Shown: positions 8,296-16,144 of the stretch, piece after piece
Position numbering within the stretch: the stretch's first letter is position 1
How the letters are laid out: each line of letters starts with the position of its first letter
Source: Streptomyces marinisediminis
Lineage (GTDB): Bacteria; Actinomycetota; Actinomycetes; Streptomycetales; Streptomycetaceae
Assembly: GCF_026262575.1 (NCBI RefSeq)
Contig: NZ_JAPKFL010000030.1
Span: 1 to 64,000 of the forward strand
Direction of reading: 5' to 3'
DNA length: 64,000 nt
Made by a program: the position numbers and the translations under genes
The notes under the pieces: generated by a model
The model's database searches: none
What the model was told of the DNA's origin: nothing
The model's input: only the letters and a program-made list of their open reading frames with translations

Positions 8296-9424
8296 CGGGC
8301 ACCTCCATGGTGATCTCGGTGCCCTCGCCGGGCCCGGAGCGGACGATGAGGCGGCCGCCGACGGAGGCCGCGCGGTCCCGCATGGAGACCAGGCCCAGGT
8401 GGCGCCCGGCGCGGCGGACGGCGGTGGGGTCGAAGCCCCGGCCGTCGTCGGCGACGCGCAGGACGACGCCGCGCCCGTCCCGGCGCAGGCTGACGGCGAC
8501 CCGCGAGGCGTCGGAGTGGCGCAGGGCGTTGTGCAGCGCCTCCTGCGCCACCCGGTACAGGGCGCCCTCCTGGTCGGCGGGCAGCGCGCGCACGCCGTCG
8601 GCCGTGAAGACGACGGTGGCGGCGTGCGCCCGGTCCAGCACCTGGGCCTGGGTGCGCAGGGTGGCCACGAGCCCGTCGTCCTCCAGCCCGGCCGGCCGCA
8701 GTTCGACGACGGCGGCGCGCAGCTCGTCGGCCGCCTCGGCGGCCAGGCCGGTGATCTGCCGCAGCTCCTCCTTGGCGCGCGGCGGGTCGCGGTCGACGAG
8801 CGCGGTGGCGGCCTGCGCCGTCAGCCGCAGCGAGAACAGTTTCTGCGCGACGGCGTCGTGCAGCTCGTGGGCGATGCGGCCGCGCTCCTCGGCGATGGTC
8901 AGCTCGCGGGCGCGTTCGTAGAGGCGGGCGTTGGTCAGCGCGATGGCGGCGTGCTCGGCCAGGAGCCGCAGGAGGTCCTCGTCCTCCTGGGTGAACCCGC
9001 AGCCGCCACCCGGGCCGGAGGCGCGCTTGTTGGCCAGGAACAGGGCCCCGAGCACCTCGTCGCCGTCGGCGACGGGCATGCCGAGGAAGTCGGAGAGCTC
9101 GGGGTGGGCGGCGGGCCACCCCTCGAAGCGGGGGTCGTGCCGGACGTCGGCCAGCCGCTGCGGGGCGGCGTCGTCCAGCATGGCCGCCAGGACCCCGTGC
9201 CGCCGGGGCAGCGGCCCGATGGCCTTCCACTGCTCGTCGCTGACGCCGGCGACGACGAAGCGGGCGAAGCCGCCGCGGTCGTCGGGCACGCCGAGGGCGG
9301 CGTACTCGGCGTCGAGGAGGTCGCGCGCGGAGTGCACGATCGTCTGGAGGACCTCGCGGACCTCCAGTTGGCGGTTCATGGCGAGCAGGGCCGCGCTGAC
9401 GGCGGCGAGCCCGGTGCGGATCAT
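8288..9424 (-). CDS. GAF-domain sensor histidine kinase (HisKA_3 type)
   Basis: 378-aa cytoplasmic sensor kinase of the NarX/DevS-like group. A GAF domain spans about residues 20-168 (with LGVPDD and LGMPVADGDEVLGALFLANK). The dimerisation/phospho-acceptor region has H186 in RIAHELHDAVAQKLFSLRL, and the C-terminal ATPase domain shows QEALHNALRHSDAS (N box), VADDGRGFD and LGLVSMRDRAASVGG. No membrane segment is predicted. The GAF domain resembles that of DevS-type sensors, but I cannot tell whether it binds haem. ATG at 9424 is preferred; an in-frame ATG lies 13 codons upstream. It is the first gene of the kinase-regulator operon. Confidence 0.9.
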   Translation of the reverse strand: MIRTGLAAVSAALLAMNRQLEVREVLQTIVHSARDLLDAEYAALGVPDDRGGFARFVVAGVSDEQWKAIGPLPRRHGVLAAMLDDAAPQRLADVRHDPRFEGWPAAHPELSDFLGMPVADGDEVLGALFLANKRASGPGGGCGFTQEDEDLLRLLAEHAAIALTNARLYERARELTIAEERGRIAHELHDAVAQKLFSLRLTAQAATALVDRDPPRAKEELRQITGLAAEAADELRAAVVELRPAGLEDDGLVATLRTQAQVLDRAHAATVVFTADGVRALPADQEGALYRVAQEALHNALRHSDASRVAVSLRRDGRGVVLRVADDGRGFDPTAVRRAGRHLGLVSMRDRAASVGGRLIVRSGPGEGTEITMEVPGG

Positions 9425-9770
9425 GCGTCTTACCGTACGCCGGGCCGACGGCGACCGGCGCACCGTCAGCCGCCCCGGGCGCCCGCGGGCTCCCCCGCGC
9501 CCGGCGCCGCCCGCGCCGCGCCCGCCGGGTGGGCCCGCCTCGCCCCGTGGACGCCGACGAGCCCGCCCGGCCCGCGCCCCCGCCGCGCCCGCCGACCACC
9601 CCGGTTCGCCGCACCGGGCGGCGCCCGCGCGCCCGCCCGCCCCGGCGGGCGCCCGCGTTCCGTCCCGTATCGGTGAGCGCCGGCGCCCGGCCCGCGTCGC
9701 GGGCGGGGGCTGCCCTTCGACGGCCCCGCGGCGGGCGCTCGCCGGGAGGGGCGCCCACCGCGGGCCCGGG
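9425..9770. other. Non-coding gap, about 345 bp
   Basis: Very G+C-rich. No gene is supported. A weak hairpin, GGGCGC with GCGCCC around 9732-9756, may end the FHA-ABC message coming from the right. The kinase promoter must lie near 9430-9480, but no clear hexamers are seen. Confidence 0.35.
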
Positions 9771-12515
9771 TTACTTGCGCATGACCTCCGGCTCGTGGCG
9801 GCGCAGGAAGCGGGCGACGACGACGCCGCAGACCACGGCCATGGTCAGCAGCACGCCCATGGAGACCAGCCACTGGCTCAGCTCGTGGTCCCACAGCGGG
9901 TCGGGGTTGCCCGGCTCCCACAGGACCAGCACGTTGAGGTCGGCGGTGTTGCCCATGCCGGCGACGGCCCAGCGCGAGGGCATGAGCCAGGCGAGCTGCT
10001 CGATGCCGGCCTTGTCGTGGATCTGGAAGAGCACCCCGGTGAAGACCACCTGCACGATGGCGAACATCACCAGCAGCGGCATCGTCTTCTCCGCCGTCTT
10101 GACCAGCGACGAGATGATCAGCCCGACCATCATCGAGGCCAGCCCGAGCGCGATGACGACGAGGGTCATCTCGATGGCCGGGGAGTCGGCGAAGAGCACG
10201 CCCTCGTCGGGCATCTCGCGCGGCAGGAAGCCGATCAGGCAGATGATGACGCCCTGCACGGCCGTGATGACGCCGAGCACGATCACCTTGGACATCAGGT
10301 ACGCCGAGCGCGACAGGCCGGTGGCGCGTTCGCGCTCGTAGATGACGCGTTCCTTGATCAGCTCGCGCACCGAGTTGGCGGCGGCCGAGAAGCACATGCC
10401 GACGACGAGGATGAGCATGATCGTGCTGGCGTCGCGGTTGGTGAACCGGCTGCGCTCGGGGCCGTAGCCGAGGCCGTAGTCCGAGGGGATGACGACGCTG
10501 ACGACGCCGAGCACGGCGGGCAGGATGAGCATGAGCGCCATGAAGCCGCGGTCGGAGGCGATGACGGACGCGTAGCGGCGCATGAGCGTCCACAACTGCG
10601 CGCCCCAGCTCTGCGGCTTCTGCAGGCGGGCCTGCTGCCGGTGCCAGTCCACCTGCACCGGCTGCGGCGCGACGGCGTCGATGTCGGCCGCGTAGAGCTG
10701 GTAGTGCTGGGAGCCGCGCCAGCGGCCCATCCAGTCGTAGTCGCGGTAGTTCTCGAAGGCGGAGAACACGTCCGCCCAGGAGTCGTAGCCGAAGAAGTTC
10801 AGCGCCTCCTCGGGCGGGCCGAAGTAGGCGACGCCGCCGCCGGGCGCCATGACGAGCAGCTTGTCGCAGAGCTGGAGCTCGGCGACCGAGTGGGTGACGA
10901 CGAGCACGGTGCGGCCGTCGTCGGCCAGGCCGCGCAGGAGCTGCATCACGTCGCGGTCCATGCCGGGGTCGAGCCCGGAGGTGGGCTCGTCCAGGAAGAT
11001 CAGCGAGGGCTTGGTCAGCAGCTCCAGGGCGACCGAGACGCGCTTGCGCTGGCCGCCGGAGAGCGCGGTGATCCGCTTGTCGGCGTGGATGTCGAGCTTG
11101 AGCTCGGCGAGCACCTCCTCGACGCGGGCGTTGCGCTCGGCCTCGGCGACGTCGCCGGGGAAGCGGAGCTTGGCGGCGTAGCGCAGGGCGGTGCGCACCG
11201 GCAGGGCGGTGTGCAGGATGTCGTCCTGCGGCACGAGCCCGATGCGGTGCCGCAGTTCGGCGAAGTGGGTGTAGAGGTTGCGGTTGTCGTACAGCACCTC
11301 GCCCTGGTTGGCGGGCCGGTAGCCGGTGAGCGCCTTCAGCAGCGTGGACTTGCCGGAGCCGGACGGGCCGATGACGGCGATGACGGACTTCTCCGGGACG
11401 CCGAAGGAGACGTCGTCGAGGATCGTCTTGCCGCCCTCCACCTGGACGGTGAGGTGACGCGCGGCGAAGGAGACCTCACCGGTGTCGACGAACTCCTCCA
11501 GCCGGTCCCCCACGAGGCGGAAGGTGGAGTGGCCGACGCCGACGATGTCGCCGGGGCCGATCCGGTGCCGCCCGTTCTTGGGGAGCTGGCGGCCGTTGAG
11601 GTAGGTGCCGTTGTGGCTGCCGAGGTCGTGGATCTCGAAGAGGCCGTCGGGGCCGGCGAGGAACTCGGCGTGGTGGCGGGAGACCTGGAGGTCGGAGACG
11701 ACCAGCTCGTTCTCCAGCGCGCGGCCGATGCGCATGACCCGGCCGAGGGAGAGCTGGTGGAAGGTGGTGGGGCTGCGGTCCACGCCGCCGGCAGCGCCCG
11801 CCCGCGGCGGCTGGGCGCCGTGCTGGGCGGGGACGGCGGCCTGGGGGTGCGGCGCGTGCTGCGCCGCCGCCGGGCGGGCGGCCTGCGCCTGCGCGGCGTG
11901 GGCGTGCGGCGCCTGGGCGTGCGCGGCCTGGTCCTGCGGCGCCTGGGCGTGCGCGGCCTGGCCGGGTGCCTGCGCGTGGGCGGCCTGCCCCGGGGCCTGG
12001 TGGGGTGCCTGCTGCCAGGCGGCCTCGTACTGACCGGGCCGGCCGGACTGCGGGTGTCGGCCGGGCTGCCGCGGCTCCTGGCCGGGCTGCGCGTACTGGC
12101 CGGGCCGCGGGTGCCGGGCGTCCTGCGGGTGCGGCTGCTGCTGGTGTGGCGCGGCCCCCTGCGGGGCCGCGGCGTGCTGCGGGGTGGCCACCGCCTGCCA
12201 GGCCGTCGCGGAGGCGTCGGTGAAGGTCAGCCGCGGTCCGTCGGTGGCGTTGCCCAGGTGCAGCACCGTGCCGGGGCCGAGTTCGAGCTGCTGGACACGC
12301 TGCCCCCGCGCGTAGGTGCCGTTCGTGCTGCCCGGGTCGTCGATCACCCAGGCGCGTCCGCCCCAGCGCAGCGTGGCGTGCCGCCACGAGACGCGGGCGT
12401 CGTCCAGGACCAGGTCCCCCTGCGGGTCCCGGCCCAGCGTGTACGACCGGGACGGGTCGAGCGTCCAGGTCCTTCCGTTCAGTTCGAGTACGAGTTCCGG
12501 CACTCCATGCCCCAC
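9771..12515 (-). CDS. FHA-FHA-ABC ATPase-ABC2 permease fusion
   Basis: 914-aa multidomain membrane protein. In order: FHA domain 1 (about 8-95, with SWRHATLRW and GSTNGTYARG); a low-complexity Gln/Ala/Pro/His linker (about 110-240); FHA domain 2 (about 255-335, with VSRHHAEF and GSHNGTYLNG); an ABC-G-type ATPase (Walker A GPSGSGKST near 380, signature LSGGQRKR near 485, Walker B LIFLDEPTSGLD near 505); and an ABC2-type permease with about six membrane segments (650-905). FHA domains bind phosphothreonine, so transport is likely tuned by a Ser/Thr kinase. Substrate is unknown. GTG at 12515 is chosen because GGGGGAG lies about eight bases upstream; GTG at 12503 is possible. It is divergent from serB. 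Confidence 0.9.
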   Translation of the reverse strand: MGHGVPELVLELNGRTWTLDPSRSYTLGRDPQGDLVLDDARVSWRHATLRWGGRAWVIDDPGSTNGTYARGQRVQQLELGPGTVLHLGNATDGPRLTFTDASATAWQAVATPQHAAAPQGAAPHQQQPHPQDARHPRPGQYAQPGQEPRQPGRHPQSGRPGQYEAAWQQAPHQAPGQAAHAQAPGQAAHAQAPQDQAAHAQAPHAHAAQAQAARPAAAQHAPHPQAAVPAQHGAQPPRAGAAGGVDRSPTTFHQLSLGRVMRIGRALENELVVSDLQVSRHHAEFLAGPDGLFEIHDLGSHNGTYLNGRQLPKNGRHRIGPGDIVGVGHSTFRLVGDRLEEFVDTGEVSFAARHLTVQVEGGKTILDDVSFGVPEKSVIAVIGPSGSGKSTLLKALTGYRPANQGEVLYDNRNLYTHFAELRHRIGLVPQDDILHTALPVRTALRYAAKLRFPGDVAEAERNARVEEVLAELKLDIHADKRITALSGGQRKRVSVALELLTKPSLIFLDEPTSGLDPGMDRDVMQLLRGLADDGRTVLVVTHSVAELQLCDKLLVMAPGGGVAYFGPPEEALNFFGYDSWADVFSAFENYRDYDWMGRWRGSQHYQLYAADIDAVAPQPVQVDWHRQQARLQKPQSWGAQLWTLMRRYASVIASDRGFMALMLILPAVLGVVSVVIPSDYGLGYGPERSRFTNRDASTIMLILVVGMCFSAAANSVRELIKERVIYERERATGLSRSAYLMSKVIVLGVITAVQGVIICLIGFLPREMPDEGVLFADSPAIEMTLVVIALGLASMMVGLIISSLVKTAEKTMPLLVMFAIVQVVFTGVLFQIHDKAGIEQLAWLMPSRWAVAGMGNTADLNVLVLWEPGNPDPLWDHELSQWLVSMGVLLTMAVVCGVVVARFLRRHEPEVMRK

Positions 12516-12753
12516 AGAATTTCTCCCCCGAGCTTCCCCCGCGTGGGGGTCTAGGGACGGCGAATATCGCAGGGCACTATTCCAGGCCGGGAGGCGGGAC
12601 AGGAAGCCGGGCCACGCGGGCGGACCCCCCGGGGCCAGGGCAGATGGCGCGCGGAGCCCCGCGGGTGCCCGGGCGCCCGCGGGGGCGCTCGGCCGTCCGG
12701 GGTGCGGACAGCCGTGCGAGCGGGCCCCCATCTGCGGATACGGTGGACACACC
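12516..12753. promoter_or_regulatory. Divergent promoter region, FHA-ABC / serB
   Basis: 238 bp between two divergent starts. An A/T-richer stretch at about 12555-12585 (GAATATCGCAGG, CACTATTCC) may carry the promoter of the transporter gene. TACGGT at 12739-12744, just before the serB start, is a possible -10 for a very short leader. These are weak matches. Confidence 0.35.
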
Positions 12754-13998
12754 ATGAGCGCGACCGAGATTTCTCCTCCGCTCCCGCCCGGCATGCCCGG
12801 CGAGGACGCCCCCACTCTGCTGGTCAAGATCTTCGGCAAGGACCGTCCCGGCATCACCGCGGGCCTCTTCGACACCCTGGCCGCCTACGACCTCACCGTC
12901 GTGGACATCGAGCAGGTCGTCACCCGGGGCCGCATAACGCTGTGCGCCCTGGTGACCGCCCCGGAGGGCGAGGCGGCCACCGAGGGGGCACTGCGTGCCA
13001 CCGTGCACGGCTGGGCCGACGCGCTGAAGCTCCAGGCCGAGATCATCTCCGGACGCGGCGACAACCGTCCGCGCGGCGTCGGCCGCTCGCACGTGACCGT
13101 CCTGGGCCAGCCGCTGTCCGCCCGCTCCACGGCCGCGATCGCGGCCCGCATCGCCGAGACGGGCGGCAACATCGACCGCGTCTTCCGGCTCGCCAAGTAT
13201 CCCGTCACAGCCGTGGAGTTCGACGTCTCCGGGGCGCACACCGAGCCGCTGCGCACCGCGCTGGCGACCGAGTCGGCCGCGCTGGGGGTGGACGTCGCCG
13301 TCGTCGCCTCCGGGCTGCAGCGGCGGGCGCAGCGGCTGGTGGTCATGGACGTGGACTCCACGCTCATCCAGGACGAGGTCATCGAGCTGTTCGCCGGGCA
13401 CGCGGGCTGCGCGGGCGAGGTGGCCGAGGTGACGGCCGCCGCGATGCGCGGGGAGCTGGACTTCGAGCAGTCGCTGCACGCCCGCGTCGCGCTGCTGGCC
13501 GGGCTCGACGCGTCGGTGGTGGAGAAGGTGCGCGCCCAGGTGCGCCTCACACCGGGCGCCCGCACTCTGGTGCGCACGCTCAAGCGGCTGGGCTACCAGG
13601 TGGGCGTGGTCTCCGGCGGCTTCACCCAGGTCACCGACGAGCTGCGGGAGCAGCTCGGGCTGGACTTCGCCTCCGCCAACACGCTGGAGATCGTCGACGG
13701 CCGGCTCACCGGCAAGGTGACCGGGGAGATCGTCGACCGGGCGGGCAAGGCCCGGCTGCTGCGGCGGTTCGCCGAGGAGGCCGGGGTGCCGCTGTCGCAG
13801 ACGGTGGCCATCGGGGACGGCGCCAACGACCTGGACATGCTTAACGCCGCCGGGCTGGGCGTGGCCTTCAACGCCAAGCCGGTCGTCCAGGAGGCGGCGC
13901 ACACGGCCGTCAACGTGCCGTTCCTGGACACGGTGCTCTACCTGCTGGGGATCACCCGCGAGGAGGTCGAGGCCGCGGAGACGGCCTCGCCGGAGTGA
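12754..13998 (+). CDS. serB: Phosphoserine phosphatase SerB (ACT-ACT-HAD)
   Basis: 414-aa enzyme that hydrolyses O-phosphoserine to serine in the last step of the phosphorylated serine pathway. Two N-terminal ACT-type domains (about 21-95 and 112-185) precede a HAD phosphatase domain: nucleophile motif DVDSTL at 199-204 (D199, D201), GVVSGGFTQV, then GDGANDLDML for the metal-binding acidic loop. The ACT domains suggest serine feedback control, as in the mycobacterial enzyme. Start ATG at 12754 has GGTGGA about six bases upstream. A strong hairpin follows the gene. Confidence 0.95.
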   Translation: MSATEISPPLPPGMPGEDAPTLLVKIFGKDRPGITAGLFDTLAAYDLTVVDIEQVVTRGRITLCALVTAPEGEAATEGALRATVHGWADALKLQAEIISGRGDNRPRGVGRSHVTVLGQPLSARSTAAIAARIAETGGNIDRVFRLAKYPVTAVEFDVSGAHTEPLRTALATESAALGVDVAVVASGLQRRAQRLVVMDVDSTLIQDEVIELFAGHAGCAGEVAEVTAAAMRGELDFEQSLHARVALLAGLDASVVEKVRAQVRLTPGARTLVRTLKRLGYQVGVVSGGFTQVTDELREQLGLDFASANTLEIVDGRLTGKVTGEIVDRAGKARLLRRFAEEAGVPLSQTVAIGDGANDLDMLNAAGLGVAFNAKPVVQEAAHTAVNVPFLDTVLYLLGITREEVEAAETASPE

Positions 13999-14128
13999 CC
14001 GGCCCGCGCACCGGGACCGCACACCACCGCGGTCGCCACGACCCGCCACGACCGGCGCCGCCGCCGCGGCCGTCCCCGTGGCGGCGGCGCCGGGAGCCGC
14101 CCGGCGGCGGACGGCGGCGGACGGCAGC

Positions 14129-14175
14129 CTCCGGGCCCGCCGTGCCGCGGGGACGCGGGCACGGCGGGCCCGGAG
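14129..14175. terminator. Bidirectional terminator, serB / SixA-type gene
   Basis: Perfect 18-bp stem: arm 14129-14146 (CTCCGGGCCCGCCGTGCC) and its complement at 14158-14175, with an 11-nt loop. Confidence 0.85.
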
Positions 14176-14193
14176 GCGGGGCGGGCAGCGGGG

Positions 14194-14706
14194 TTACGGG
14201 GCCCAGAAGTGCGTCAGGTGGCCGGCGCCGGGTTCGACGGACTTCCAGGTGCCGTTCACCGTCAGCACGGCCATCGCGGAGGTGGGGAAGCCGCGCTCGG
14301 CCATGCGGCGCGCGGCCTCCTCGTCCGCGCTGCCGGTGAGGATCTCCGCCAGGTTCTGCATCCCGGGGTTGTGCCCGATCAGGATCAGGTCCCGGACGTC
14401 GTCGTCGACTTCGGTCACCACACTGATCAGCTCGCCGGGCGAGGCGTCGTAGACGCGCTCCTCGTACACCGTCCGCGGGCGCCTGGGGAGCTGCGGGACG
14501 ACGAGCTTCCACGTCTCGCGGGTGCGGGCGGCGGTGGAGCACAGCGCCAGTTCGGGGTGGATCTCCTGGGCGGCGAGCCAGCCGCCCGCCGCGGGCGCGT
14601 CCTTGCGTCCGCGGTCGGCGAGCGGTCGCTCGTGGTCGGGGACGTCGGGCCAGTCGGCCTTGGCGTGTCGGAGTAGGACCATCCTGCGGGGCTGATCGAC
14701 GCTCAT
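14194..14706 (-). CDS. SixA-type histidine phosphatase family protein
   Basis: 170-aa phosphatase of the histidine phosphatase (phosphoglycerate-mutase) superfamily, SixA subgroup. It shows the catalytic RHAK motif at 13-16 (H14 is the phospho-acceptor), the second-arginine region CSTAARTRETW at about 56-66, and the second histidine in LIGHNPGM (H112). SixA in E. coli dephosphorylates a phosphohistidine protein; the substrate here is unknown. ATG at 14706 is used because the family begins just before the RHA motif, although GGGAG lies only two bases upstream, closer than ideal. The gene for a small membrane protein lies 56 bp upstream on the same strand. Confidence 0.88.
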   Translation of the reverse strand: MSVDQPRRMVLLRHAKADWPDVPDHERPLADRGRKDAPAAGGWLAAQEIHPELALCSTAARTRETWKLVVPQLPRRPRTVYEERVYDASPGELISVVTEVDDDVRDLILIGHNPGMQNLAEILTGSADEEAARRMAERGFPTSAMAVLTVNGTWKSVEPGAGHLTHFWAP

Positions 14707-14762
14707 GGCTCCCAGCTTCGCACGAATGGGCCCGTGGGGCTCAGGGGTGTTGACGCCGGCCC

Positions 14763-14981
14763 TCAGCCCGCGCCAAGCCCGCTGAGCAGCTCCCACAGGG
14801 CGGCGGCGACCCGGCCCACGCCGTCGGCCGTGCCGGCGTGCGCCTCGCCGCCGAGCGTCACCAGGGCCAGGAGCGCGAGGAAGACCGTCAGCGGCAGGGG
14901 GAGGGCCCACCAGCGCAGCCGCAGGTCCGCGTCGCCGGCGGCACGGCGGTGGGCGCGGGTACGGGCGGGGACGGCGGTCAT
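14763..14981 (-). CDS. Small one-TM membrane protein, 72 aa
   Basis: Short hypothetical protein with a basic N-terminal tail (RTRAHRRA), one strongly hydrophobic segment at about residues 25-45 (ALPLPLTVFLALLALVTLGG) and a short exterior or periplasmic tail rich in Ala/Gly. It could also be a secreted peptide cleaved after AHA at 47-49. ATG at 14981 has GGCGAG about three to four bases upstream. A perfect 12-bp palindrome lies 16-45 bases before this start, suggesting tight repression. I do not recognise a family, and function is unknown. Confidence 0.6.
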   Translation of the reverse strand: MTAVPARTRAHRRAAGDADLRLRWWALPLPLTVFLALLALVTLGGEAHAGTADGVGRVAAALWELLSGLGAG

Positions 14982-14996
14982 CGGCTCGCCTTTCGT

Positions 14997-15026
14997 CGTA
15001 GCGTCGAGCGGTACCTCGACGCTACG
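14997..15026. promoter_or_regulatory. 12-bp perfect palindrome, likely repressor operator
   Basis: CGTAGCGTCGAG (14997-15008), six-base spacer CGGTAC, CTCGACGCTACG (15015-15026). It is perfect and lies immediately upstream of the 72-aa membrane protein gene, at the place where a -10/-35 region would be. The shape and spacing resemble a TetR/PadR-type operator. No regulator of that type is encoded next to it. Confidence 0.65.
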
Positions 15027-15529
15027 GAGGGCGCGGGCCCCGGCCCACCCGGGAAGCCACCCACCCGACCCTGAACCCCGCCCCCTAGGGGACGGTGGGG
15101 CCAGCCCCACCCCCCACCCGTCAACGGAGCCACCCCCCGACCCGGACGGTGCCACTCCGCCTCCGGGAAACACGCGGACGCGTGCCCGGCTCAGCGCTGC
15201 GTGTGTACGACGTCAACGCGGTGCGAGCACGGCAGGGGTTTCCTGGCGGCGACTCCGGGTACCGCCCCGCCATGCCACTTCACCTCCCCGTTCCGCGCCC
15301 TGGACCGTCCCCAGCGGACGAGTGAACCTCACCGGCGGTCGCCCGTGCGTGCCGGCGCGCGCCGCATGTGGCCTCCGGCCCGACATGGCGGTCACTCCCC
15401 CGCACGGACGACCCGTCGAGCAGCCCCGTCGCTTGCCGGGCGGGCATGGGGGCGATCGAGAGGGTGCCGGGCAGGCCACGCGCCTTTCGTCCATGAAGCG
15501 GAGTCGGACGAACGTCCCGGCCGGGCTGT
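15027..15529. other. Non-coding gap, about 500 bp
   Basis: No gene is supported on either strand. The open frames here have no family match, poor starts and mixed codon bias. A region around 15200-15260 (GTGTGTACGACGTCAACG) is less G+C-rich. This gap marks the left side of the accessory-looking island. Confidence 0.4.
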
Positions 15530-15988
15530 TCAGCGTGGCTTCGGGGCGCACTCCGCCCAGACGGTCTTCCCGCTGGGCGGGAAGGGCTGCGTGCCCCAGC
15601 GGTCGGCGAGGGCGGAGACGAGGAGCAGGCCCCGGCCCGCCTCCGCGTCGGGCGCCCCGTCGGGGCCTGGCACGAAGGCCGGAGCGGGGAGCCGGGAGCC
15701 GTTCGCGTCGGTGACCTCGATGCGGACGGCGCGCGTCGCGGGGGTCAGCCGGAGCCCGAGCCGGAAGTCCCGGCCAGCGACGCGGCCGTGCAGCACCGCG
15801 TTGGCGGCCAGTTCGGCGACGACGTGCTCCACCCGCTCGGTGAGGGACGGCGGCACCTGCCACGTGCGAAGCTGCTCGACGGCGAGCAGCCGCGCGAGCC
15901 GGGCTCCGCGCCGCGTGGACGACAGCAGTTGCAGGAAGGTGTCGCTGGTGCTCGTGAGGCGTGACGTGCGTGAGTGCATGGCCGCCAC
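15530..15988 (-). CDS. ATP-binding protein, anti-sigma-type HATPase
   Basis: 152-aa GHKL ATPase of the RsbW/SpoIIAB-like group (HATPase_c_2). It shows the N box VAELAANAVLHG (E59, N63), EVTDANGSR (D94) and the G box AGRGLLLVSALADRWG (117-132). In Streptomyces such ATPases are often encoded divergently from an Xre regulator and a DUF397 protein, as here (the whiJ-like arrangement). It may act as a kinase or anti-sigma-like partner of the regulator; this is inference. The start is GTG 15988, with AGGA about six bases upstream; ATG at 15979 is an alternative. A palindrome lies 38-62 bp upstream. Confidence 0.88.
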   Translation of the reverse strand: MAAMHSRTSRLTSTSDTFLQLLSSTRRGARLARLLAVEQLRTWQVPPSLTERVEHVVAELAANAVLHGRVAGRDFRLGLRLTPATRAVRIEVTDANGSRLPAPAFVPGPDGAPDAEAGRGLLLVSALADRWGTQPFPPSGKTVWAECAPKPR

Positions 15989-16025
15989 GTTGGGTCCTGT
16001 GCGGGTGCGTTGACCAGAGATCGAC

Positions 16026-16050
16026 CCCGTACGCTAGGTCAGCGTACGGG
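16026..16050. promoter_or_regulatory. Palindromic operator in the ATPase/Xre divergent region
   Basis: CCCGTACGCT (16026-16035), five-base spacer AGGTC, AGCGTACGGG (16041-16050): perfect 10-bp arms. It lies between the divergent ATPase and Xre genes and contains TACGCT, a possible -10, on both strands. It is a likely binding site for the Xre regulator. Confidence 0.65.
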
Positions 16051-16144
16051 CACTCACGGTAGACGGTACGCGCTCGTCGGCGGCACCCTGGAACGTGGTG
16101 AGCGGGAGCGTTCGGCTCACGCACGGGTGGCGAAGGGGCCGCGT

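Noticed and set aside
7483..8313. Plus-strand frame with a repeating Gly-Ala-Thr-Gly-Pro-Arg-Gly-His peptide
   Set aside because: The repeat peptide is only the translation of the 8-bp DNA repeat. The frame continues antisense to the response regulator and has no ribosome binding site.
8931..12554. A plus-strand open frame of about 1200 codons opposite the kinase and the FHA-ABC gene
   Set aside because: It is the mirror of real genes on the other strand, with low-complexity Gly/Val/Arg/Asp/His composition. The minus-strand genes have all catalytic motifs.
15095..15325. Plus-strand 76-codon frame in the gap before the ATPase gene
   Set aside because: Poor start, Pro/Arg-rich without hydrophobic pattern, no ribosome binding site. 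Treated as non-coding.
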